Of a DNA stretch of 24,846 nt, positions 16,653 to 21,460 are shown piece after piece. Position 1 is the stretch's first letter; every line of letters starts with the position of its first letter. The DNA is taken from NCBI GenBank assembly GCA_016234305.1, contig JACRFM010000015.1, positions 1 to 24,846 of the forward strand. Reading direction: 5' to 3'. The notes beneath the pieces are model-generated. The model did not search any database. It was not told the origin of the DNA and saw only the letters and a program-made list of their open reading frames with translations. The DNA is from Candidatus Kerfeldbacteria bacterium (GTDB taxonomy: Bacteria; Patescibacteriota; Patescibacteriia; Veblenbacterales; UBA10138). Position numbers and translations under genes: made by a program.

Positions 16653-16761
16653 AAAGACATTATTTATATTTTTATTACCTGAAGACCTAATAAAAATCCT
16701 AAACCATAATATCTAAATCCTAAATAATACCCAAAAAAATAAATCCCAATGACAAGGGATA

Positions 16762-16872
16762 TATTAAGTCAAAAGTTAGAACTCAAAAATCAAAACTACA
16801 AGTAAAAATTCAAAACTTTTAACTTTTGAATTGTATTTTTGATTTTTTCATGCCCGAGGCAGATCCGCCTCC
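16762..16872 (-). repeat. Dispersed AT-rich repeat, diverged inverted copy 3
   Basis: On the minus strand it reads GAGGCGGATCTGCCTC, then AT-rich sequence, ending in GTTCTAACTTTTGACTTAAT. This is the same order as at 10821-10971 but with internal deletions and substitutions. Confidence 0.65.
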
Positions 16873-17179
16873 CCCGGCCCGCGACTCGATTGAGCTCGCC
16901 GAAATCCATTCGGCTTAAGCCCCGCCTTTGGCGGGGCGTGCTGGCGGAGACCTTTGACTTTTGAGCTGACATGGTTTGTCTGGCAGTGGCGGATTGAAAT
17001 TTGAAAATTATTTCCCGCCAAAGGCGGGTCGGCCTATGGCGGAAGAGTTTAGGACTTAAGTTTTAGCCTGCCCGCCGCTAGCCTCGCTTAATCAATCGCT
17101 TATTATAAAATCATAGTACTAATATTTAGTAGCCAGAGACTTTCTCAAACATCAGCTTTGGCAGGCGGGGATTTGAATT

Positions 17180-18079
17180 TTACTTTTTGCCTGATATCTT
17201 ATTAACTAGTTCGTTTAAATCGCCGCTGGAATAAAATTCAATCTCAATCTTGCCTTTTTGACCAACAGTCGCAATTCTTACTTTAGTGCCTAAAACACGC
17301 TGCAATTCCTGTTCCAATTGACGATACTGCAGATTGTGAATTGCCGCTGTTGGGCGATTTTTATTTTTTAGCTGAGCCGCTTTGGCTTCAGCCAACCTGA
17401 CTGGCAGACCTTCGGCTGTAATCAGACGGAAAAAATTTTCCTGTTCCTGGGGCGTAGTTAAACTCAAAATCACTTTGGCATGACCAAAAGTGATTTTACC
17501 CGCCCACAAAGCCTCTTTAATGCTTTCCGGCAGCTCCAGTAAACGCAAAGTATTGGCCACTTGCGGCCGCGATTTGCTCACTTGCCTCGCAATTTGCTCT
17601 TGCGTTAAATTAAACTCATCTCGCAGCCGCTGGTAAGCTTCAGCCTCTTCCAAGGGGTTAAGATTCTGGCGTTGAAGATTCTCCACCAAAGCAAGCTCTA
17701 ATTTTTGCTGCTCGGCCGCCGCGCGGACTATTACCGGCAGGCTCGCCAAATTAGCCTGCAGGGCCGCCCGCCAGCGCCGTTCGCCCACAATTAAATCATA
17801 ATTACCATCAGCTCGCGGACTTACTACCAAAGGCTGCAAAATGCCATGCTCTTTAATAGAGGCTACTAGTTCAGCCAGACTATCTTCGTCAAACTTATGC
17901 CTGGGCTGCCCGGGATTAGGTTTAATTAATTGCGGGGCAATATTTTTAATCTCCAAGGCAGCCGCCGCCGTAGGGTTAGCGCTGGCTGGCGCGCTGCCCG
18001 CGCCCCAAAAATTATCCGTTGGCGCACGTCCGGGAATAAGCGAACCCAAGCCTCGTCCCAGTTGAAATGGTTTTACCAT
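17180..18079 (-). CDS. parB: Chromosome-partitioning protein ParB
   Basis: Sequence-specific CTPase clamp that loads at parS sites and works with ParA to segregate origins. It has 299 aa. The N-terminal tag GRGLGSLIPG (8-17) is typical of chromosomal ParB. The CTP-binding domain has PNPGQPRHKFDE (54-65) and the GERRWRAA motif (99-106). ENLQRQNLNPLEEA (133-146) and a helix-turn-helix (about 158-180, TQEQIARQVSKSRPQVANTL) follow. The C-terminal dimerisation part ends in GKIEIEFYSSGDLNELV. It starts 3 bp after the parA stop. No canonical parS (GTTTCAC-GTGAAAC) was seen in the window. Confidence 0.95.
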   Translation of the reverse strand: MVKPFQLGRGLGSLIPGRAPTDNFWGAGSAPASANPTAAAALEIKNIAPQLIKPNPGQPRHKFDEDSLAELVASIKEHGILQPLVVSPRADGNYDLIVGERRWRAALQANLASLPVIVRAAAEQQKLELALVENLQRQNLNPLEEAEAYQRLRDEFNLTQEQIARQVSKSRPQVANTLRLLELPESIKEALWAGKITFGHAKVILSLTTPQEQENFFRLITAEGLPVRLAEAKAAQLKNKNRPTAAIHNLQYRQLEQELQRVLGTKVRIATVGQKGKIEIEFYSSGDLNELVNKISGKK

Positions 18080-18082
18080 AGA

Positions 18083-18856
18083 TTAATTTTTATTTTCTAA
18101 ATAACTGATTAATTCTTGGGCTAAGGCGCTATAAGCTTCCGCGCCGCGGGAAGCCGCGTCATAAAGCATAATCGGCTGGCCAAAACTCGGCGCCTCAGCC
18201 AGACGCACGTTGCGCGGTATCATGGTCTGAAAAATCTTATTGGGAAAATGCGCCTTTAATTCATTCACCACCGCCTTAGCCAAACGGTTGCGCGTATCGT
18301 ACATGGTCACCAGCGCTCCTAAAATACCTAAACTGGGATTAAGATGGGTTTGAATAAGATTAATGGTGTTAAGCAGTTGGCCCAGGCCCTCCAAAGCATA
18401 GTATTCAGCCTGAATCGGGATTAAGACCTGGTCAGCCGCGGCTAAACCATTGATAGTCAAAAGCCCTAAGCTAGGCGGACAGTCTATTAATATAATATCA
18501 TATTGCTCTTTTAATTTATCTATAGCCTGCCCTAAACGGTACTCCCGCGCTTCTACGGCCACGAGTTCCACAGCCGCGCCGGCCAAATCCGCGTGCGCCG
18601 GCAAAACATGCAAACGCTCCATTTGGGTGGAACGGATAATATCAGTCACTTTTTCCGGTTCTAATAAAACTTGATAAATATGCGATTCATTAGCACCGAC
18701 TCTTACGCCCACGCCGGCCGAGGCATTACCTTGCGGGTCCATATCAATGAGTAACACGCGCTTACCCGCCGCGCTTAAATAAGCCGCCAAATTTACGGCG
18801 GTAGTAGTTTTACCCACCCCGCCTTTTTGATTTACTAAAGCAATCGTTAAGGCCAT
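18083..18856 (-). CDS. parA: Chromosome-partitioning ATPase ParA (Soj)
   Basis: Walker-type ATPase that moves ParB-parS complexes over the nucleoid. It has 257 aa. The deviant Walker A KGGVGKTT (11-18) includes the signature lysine, LLIDMDPQGNAS (35-46) is the A' box, and IILIDCPPSLG (about 120-130) is Walker B. No N-terminal DNA-binding extension is present, as expected for the chromosomal type. parB follows 3 bp downstream as the second gene of the transcript. Its promoter places the transcription start almost on the ATG, so the mRNA is probably leaderless. Confidence 0.96.
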   Translation of the reverse strand: MALTIALVNQKGGVGKTTTAVNLAAYLSAAGKRVLLIDMDPQGNASAGVGVRVGANESHIYQVLLEPEKVTDIIRSTQMERLHVLPAHADLAGAAVELVAVEAREYRLGQAIDKLKEQYDIILIDCPPSLGLLTINGLAAADQVLIPIQAEYYALEGLGQLLNTINLIQTHLNPSLGILGALVTMYDTRNRLAKAVVNELKAHFPNKIFQTMIPRNVRLAEAPSFGQPIMLYDAASRGAEAYSALAQELISYLENKN

Positions 18857-18863
18857 ATTTTTC

Positions 18864-18892
18864 AGTATACTTGTCTAACTCGGCTTTGACAA
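18864..18892 (-). promoter_or_regulatory. parAB promoter, leaderless geometry
   Basis: On the minus strand, TTGTCA (18887-18892), a 17-bp spacer and TATACT (18864-18869). The -10 ends 8 nt before the parA ATG (18856), so the predicted start of transcription coincides with the start codon within 1-2 nt. Confidence 0.65.
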
Positions 18893-19000
18893 TCAAAAAA
18901 CAGGCAATGACACCCGCTTTTTACTTATTTGGCAGTGGAAATGCTATCTTTACCAATTTAATAAATTTCTTTCACATTAAATAATTCATAATTTATCTAC

Positions 19001-19038
19001 AATATTAAAAGTAACCCCATTATAAGAAATGGGGCTAC
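19001..19038 (-). terminator. Intrinsic terminator after the 189-aa gene
   Basis: On the minus strand GTA-G-CCCCATT pairs with AATGGGG-T-TAC around TCTTAT and is followed by TTTTAATATT. It lies downstream of the minus-strand gene 19063-19632. Confidence 0.75.
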
Positions 19039-19062
19039 ATTATTATTAAAATCATATTATTT

Positions 19063-19632
19063 TCAAGCAGGAACTTTTTCTTTTATTACACTTTTTTCGT
19101 ATCTGCCGATATCACTAGTTGGTACTAGTACAGCCTCCGGAGCTAGATTGAATTCTTTTAAATATGAATCGTACTCATAGCCATTAATAGAAATTAAGCG
19201 ACCGTTTTTATCGCTTTTCAAGTCAACGAAGCGTTCGCTATTTTTATACTCCATCCTTTTGTTATCAACAAAAACGGCAAATCCGGTATTAGGAGGAGCA
19301 TTCCTTGACGTAAAGGTTTGCAAAGGCGAAAATCGTACATTAGGATTGAAGCCGTGCATAGCTGTGGCCTTAAGTGATAGAACGGTCCCAATTTTGAAAC
19401 CTAACCCGAGCAGAAAGTCTTTGTCTGGATGATCTTCGCTCAAAACAGATAAGTTTATTAATTCTACGGGGTGGAACTTCTTTCTCATAGGCACCCCGCT
19501 GAACAAAACTCGGAAAACCATTGGTTTACCTGGTTCTAATTCTTCCGGTTCGTTTTTACCTTCCAGATACACTGCCACTGCAGCACCTACTGGCACCTCT
19601 CGTTCGGTTAAAAACAATTTGTTCTCGGTCAT
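19063..19632 (-). CDS. Unrecognised 189-aa soluble protein
   Basis: No family is recognised. The protein has no signal peptide or membrane segment and is rich in beta-type and proline-containing segments. It has a central FSPLQTFTSRNAPPNTGFAV stretch and ends with a Lys/Glu-rich tail. Expression signals are strong: GAGGAGGT ends 5 bp before the ATG, and an intrinsic terminator follows the stop. This makes a real, well-translated single-gene transcript likely. Neighbours (parAB upstream in the same direction, the tRNA cluster divergent) give no functional hint. Confidence 0.75.
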   Translation of the reverse strand: MTENKLFLTEREVPVGAAVAVYLEGKNEPEELEPGKPMVFRVLFSGVPMRKKFHPVELINLSVLSEDHPDKDFLLGLGFKIGTVLSLKATAMHGFNPNVRFSPLQTFTSRNAPPNTGFAVFVDNKRMEYKNSERFVDLKSDKNGRLISINGYEYDSYLKEFNLAPEAVLVPTSDIGRYEKSVIKEKVPA

Positions 19633-19696
19633 AATGACCTCCTCTGTGATAGTTTATTTGATAGTGAATTGTTAATTAGCAATTTTGATATTTGAT

Positions 19697-19711
19697 TACC
19701 TAAAATAGGTA
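19697..19711. promoter_or_regulatory. Possible operator, TACCTA-AAA-TAGGTA
   Basis: A 15-nt perfect inverted repeat 65 bp upstream of the 189-aa gene start, in the space shared with the tRNA-Leu promoter. Its size suits a dimeric regulator site, but no matching second site was found. Confidence 0.3.
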
Positions 19712-19781
19712 TCTTACAACCCTAGAGGAAACACTAAGAAAAGTCAATACTTCTCTTCAGTTGATAGTTACTTAGCTAGTT

Positions 19782-19810
19782 TTGACATTTTTTGTTAACT
19801 TTACTATATT
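19782..19810 (+). promoter_or_regulatory. tRNA-Leu promoter
   Basis: A consensus TTGACA (19782-19787), a 17-bp spacer and TATATT (19805-19810), 26 bp before the tRNA 5' end. Confidence 0.75.
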
Positions 19811-19836
19811 GTGTAGGCCAATTTAATATAACTTAC

Positions 19837-19921
19837 GGGCATGTGGCGGAACTGGTATACGCATACGACTCAAAATCGTACGGAGAAATCCATGTGGGTT
19901 CGACTCCCACCATGCCCACCA
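19837..19921 (+). tRNA. tRNA-Leu(CAA)
   Basis: An 85-nt class II tRNA with a long variable arm and encoded CCA. The acceptor GGGCATG pairs with CATGCCC. The anticodon loop CTCAAAA gives CAA. The T-arm is GTGGG-TTCGACT-CCCAC. It reads UUG. Confidence 0.96.
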
Positions 19922-19957
19922 CGCTTAGCGTGGTTGTGGTCGCGCTTAGCGCGAGAC
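19919..19957 (+). repeat. Two tandem CGCTTAGCG hairpins at the tRNA-Leu 3' end
   Basis: CCACGC-TTA-GCGTGG (19919-19933) includes the tRNA's own CCA. GGTCGCGC-TTA-GCGCGA (19938-19954), closed by ACC, follows. Both share the CGCTTAGCG core. No T-run follows, so these may be processing signals rather than terminators. Confidence 0.55.
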
Positions 19958-20013
19958 CAGAAAATCGTTCTTAGTTAATAGGCACTAGTTCATAGTTAAG
20001 AGTTAATGAACTA

Positions 20014-20042
20014 TTGTCAGGATTAATTTAATAAGGTATCTT
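20014..20042 (+). promoter_or_regulatory. Initiator tRNA promoter
   Basis: TTGTCA (20014-20019), a 17-bp spacer and TATCTT (20037-20042), 20 bp before the tRNA 5' end. Confidence 0.6.
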
Positions 20043-20062
20043 TAAACAGTTAGTTTTTACGA

Positions 20063-20137
20063 CGCGGGGTGGAGAAGTGGCATCTCGCCTGGCTCATAAC
20101 CAGGAGATCGTGGGTTCAAGTCCCACCCCCGCAACCA
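20063..20137 (+). tRNA. Initiator tRNA-Met (fMet, CAT)
   Basis: A 75-nt tRNA with encoded CCA. The first base C and base 72 A form the unpaired C1-A72 end typical of bacterial initiators. The remaining acceptor GCGGGG pairs with CCCCGC. The A11-U24 pair in the D-stem is also typical. The anticodon stem CCTGG/CCAGG with loop CTCATAA keeps two of the three G-C pairs of the initiator signature, and pair 29-41 is U-A. It starts translation. The last 20 nt are duplicated 147 nt downstream. Confidence 0.95.
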
Positions 20138-20284
20138 AATTAACATTCAGTTTTGTACTAGGGACTTGAAGGCGACTGTACCGTTCCGCCGGTGGCGGAA
20201 CCAAAGACCGCGCCAGGCTGCGGAGGAAAACCGAGCCGACTTGCGGCGAGGTTTAGGGGAGCAGAAGTCCCACCCCCGCAACCA
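20138..20284 (+). repeat. tRNA-3'-end cassette 1
   Basis: Downstream of the initiator tRNA: GGGACTTGAA (20161-20170) is the exact reverse complement of that tRNA's TTCAAGTCCC (20115-20124). A palindrome TTCCGCC-GGT-GGCGGAA follows (20184-20200). The cassette ends with a perfect 20-nt copy of the tRNA 3' end including CCA (20265-20284, same as 20118-20137). The match stops exactly after CCA. Its first seven bases can also pair with the duplicated T-stem half AAGTCCC, closing the cassette into a loop of about 100 nt. Confidence 0.85.
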
Positions 20285-20366
20285 TGAACCAGTCGCTCAT
20301 TACATTCGCTCCGATTCATGGCTAGCCAAACATCGGGGAAACCAATTTTGTGGGCCATTGGTTCAT

Positions 20367-20392
20367 GCCCTGTACCCTATGTGGTACAGGGC
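20367..20392 (+). repeat. 10-bp hairpin before the GIY-YIG gene
   Basis: GCCCTGTACC-CTATGT-GGTACAGGGC is perfect and ends 10 bp before the GIY-YIG ATG. An outer 9-bp pair, CATGAACCA (20283-20291) with TGGTTCATG (20359-20367), encloses the sequence upstream. It could limit translation or end read-through from the tRNA. Confidence 0.65.
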
Positions 20393-20402
20393 TTATCCAA
20401 TT

Positions 20403-20675
20403 ATGAAGTCTCCTTTTTATTACGTTTACGTATTACGAAGTCTAAAAGATAAACGATTCTATATTGGGTCAACCAATAACCTTAAGAAAAGAGTTGAGGA
20501 TCATAATAAGGGTAAGAATATTTCAACCGCCAAAAGGATACCCTTGCAGTTGGTTTATTATGAGGCCTTTTTTAGCAGAACGGACGCCTTGCGCCGAGAA
20601 AAATATTTTAAAACAAGCAAAGGAAAAACTACTTTAAGATTAATGGTTAGAGATTATTTAATTGTGGCAGGGTAG
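20403..20675 (+). CDS. GIY-YIG nuclease domain protein between two tRNA-Met genes
   Basis: A 90-aa stand-alone GIY-YIG nuclease domain (the UvrC N-terminal/homing-endonuclease fold). YVYVLRS (7-13) and FYIGSTNNLKKRVEDHN (19-35) give the GIY/YIG strands plus the catalytic arginine helix. RREKYFKTSKGK supplies the conserved Glu and the C-terminal basic block. The frame is open upstream to 20166, but that part translates the repeat cassette, so the ATG at 20403 directly before the domain is preferred. No Shine-Dalgarno is seen. The TAG stop (20673-20675) lies inside the following tRNA gene, overlapping its first 10 nt. Function is unknown; a DNA-cleaving role in the flanking repeats is possible but inferred. 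Confidence 0.85.
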   Translation: MKSPFYYVYVLRSLKDKRFYIGSTNNLKKRVEDHNKGKNISTAKRIPLQLVYYEAFFSRTDALRREKYFKTSKGKTTLRLMVRDYLIVAG

Positions 20676-20742
20676 CTCAGTTGGTTAGAGCGAGGGACTC
20701 ATAAGCCCTAGGTCGTGGGTTCGATTCCCACCCCTGCTACCA
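20666..20742 (+). tRNA. tRNA-Met(CAT), elongator type
   Basis: A 77-nt tRNA with encoded CCA. The acceptor GGCAGGG pairs with CCCTGCT, with a G1-U72 wobble. The D-stem is GCTC/GAGC. The anticodon stem AGGGA/GCCCT has an A31-G39 mismatch next to loop CTCATAA, anticodon CAT. The T-arm is GTGGG-TTCGATT-CCCAC. It lacks initiator features, so elongator Met is preferred. A lysidine-modified tRNA-Ile(AUA) is a less likely alternative because G4 and G5 replace the usual C4-C5. Its first 10 nt overlap the GIY-YIG coding sequence. Confidence 0.92.
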
Positions 20743-20780
20743 GAATAAAAGTATCTCACTTTAGTGGGATACTTTTATTC
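20743..20780 (+). terminator. Long hairpin immediately after tRNA-Met
   Basis: GAATAAAAGTATC pairs perfectly with GATACTTTTATTC, with CAC/GTG inside and a TTTA loop. It starts at the base after CCA and is followed by TTTG. It could terminate the tRNA transcript or act in 3' processing. Confidence 0.6.
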
Positions 20781-20797
20781 TTTGTGGTTGTAGGCAA

Positions 20798-20893
20798 GGG
20801 AATCGAAGGGCGCGAGAAACCCCGCCGATGGCGGGGCGAGTGTAGCGCCCCGGCTCCGAGTCGGAGCGAGGAGAATACCCACCCCTGCTACCA
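20798..20893 (+). repeat. tRNA-3'-end cassette 2
   Basis: Same architecture as cassette 1 but specific to tRNA-Met. GGGAATCGAA (20798-20807) is the exact reverse complement of TTCGATTCCC in that tRNA (20720-20729). A palindrome CCCCGCC-GAT-GGCGGGG follows (20820-20836), then GCTCCGA-G-TCGGAGC, and a 16-nt copy of the tRNA 3' end, CCCACCCCTGCTACCA (20878-20893), matching 20727-20742. Its end lies 151 nt after the real CCA. Confidence 0.85.
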
Positions 20894-20903
20894 GTATTAA
20901 ACT

Positions 20904-20926
20904 AAACAGGTTTTTGCCTGTTTTTT
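20904..20926 (+). terminator. Intrinsic terminator after cassette 2
   Basis: AAACAGG-TTTTTG-CCTGTTT, with the T-run continuing to TTTTTT. It would let a tRNA-Met primary transcript include the whole cassette. Confidence 0.8.
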
Positions 20927-20965
20927 GCTTTATTATTACTTGCTTACTTTTTGGCCTAAATGTGC

Positions 20966-21023
20966 TAAAATACTAGTATCTTAATTTATCTTCCTTTGGA
21001 AGGAGGTGACCCCGCAGTATAAT
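20966..21023 (+). promoter_or_regulatory. Promoter region of the DUF378 gene, two options
   Basis: Option 1: extended -10 TGC-TAAAAT (TAAAAT at 20966-20971) with a weak TTACTT at 20944-20949. Option 2: TTGGAA (20996-21001), a 16-bp spacer, TATAAT (21018-21023). With option 1 the leader would include an untranslated AAGGAGGTGACC and two hairpins. Confidence 0.45.
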
Positions 21024-21072
21024 TCGTCAGAACTCATTAACTACGGGGCGGGACGGTTCTTTACCAGTCCAA
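21001..21072 (+). other. Structured leader with an orphan Shine-Dalgarno-like motif
   Basis: AGGAGGTGACC (21001-21011) closely complements the 16S 3' end, but no start codon follows at a usable distance. CCCCG pairs with CGGGG and AGT with ACT (21010-21049). GGACGG-TTCTTTA-CCAGTCC forms a second hairpin just after. A second, functional AAAGGAGGTGA lies before the DUF378 ATG. Confidence 0.4.
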
Positions 21073-21128
21073 CGCGAATTAATTTATAACATAATTTTTA
21101 AATTTAATTTCGAAAGGAGGTGACTTAA

Positions 21129-21386
21129 ATGAAAGGTTTCAATAAATGGCACATGGTTACTGGTATTCTCCTAGTTATCGGTGGCTTAAATTGGCTTCTG
21201 GTTGGTCTGTTTGGTTGGGAGATTGGCGAAATCTTCGGTGGCCAAGACGCTTGGCTTTCCAAATTGATTTACATCTTAGTCGGCTTATCAGCTGTTTACG
21301 AACTGGTGATGCATAAAAAGCTTTGTAAAGAATGTGAAGATATGAGTAAACCCACTGCTACGCCTCCTTCGGGCATGCCGGTTTAA
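21129..21386 (+). CDS. DUF378 family small membrane protein
   Basis: An 85-aa protein with two membrane segments (about residues 10-31 and 43-62) and the DUF378 pattern GGLNWLLVGLFGW...LSKLIYILVGLSAVY. The short C-terminal tail with two Cys (CKEC) and a Pro-rich end is on one side of the membrane. The family's function is not known. AAAGGAGGTGA ends 5 bp before the ATG, making this one of the strongest ribosome binding sites in the window, so high translation is expected. A bidirectional terminator follows. Confidence 0.9.
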   Translation: MKGFNKWHMVTGILLVIGGLNWLLVGLFGWEIGEIFGGQDAWLSKLIYILVGLSAVYELVMHKKLCKECEDMSKPTATPPSGMPV

Positions 21387-21400
21387 TATTTTCTGTTTAC

Positions 21401-21434
21401 AAAACTCCCCTGGTGTATTTACCAGAGGAGTTTT
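21401..21434. terminator. Bidirectional terminator
   Basis: AAAACTCC-C-CTGGT pairs with ACCAG-A-GGAGTTTT around GTATTT, with A-run and T-run flanks for both strands. It separates the converging DUF378 gene and the secreted-protein gene. Confidence 0.85.
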
Positions 21435-21460
21435 GAATTACAATCAAAAGCCAGAACAAA

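Larger units (their letters stand above)
16476..17179. other. Repeat-filled 700-bp gap between rel and parB
   Basis: No gene is supported. It contains low-complexity ATCCTAAATCCTAATTTCTA tracts (16484-16512 and 16692-16730), a GTCAT-type inverted repeat (16565-16652), the inverted third copy of the AT-rich repeat (16762-16872), and GC palindromes CCCCGCC-TTT-GGCGGGG (16920-16936) and CCCGCC-AAA-GGCGGG (17014-17028). rel and parB converge here. No intrinsic terminator stands out. Confidence 0.7.

Noticed and set aside
16476..17179. CRISPR array in the repeat-rich gap
   Set aside because: Repeats are palindromes and AT-rich tracts without regular spacing or unique spacers, and no cas gene is present.
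20715..20900. 61-codon frame across tRNA-Met and cassette 2
   Set aside because: It reads through the tRNA T-arm and palindromes; no start signal or protein-like composition.
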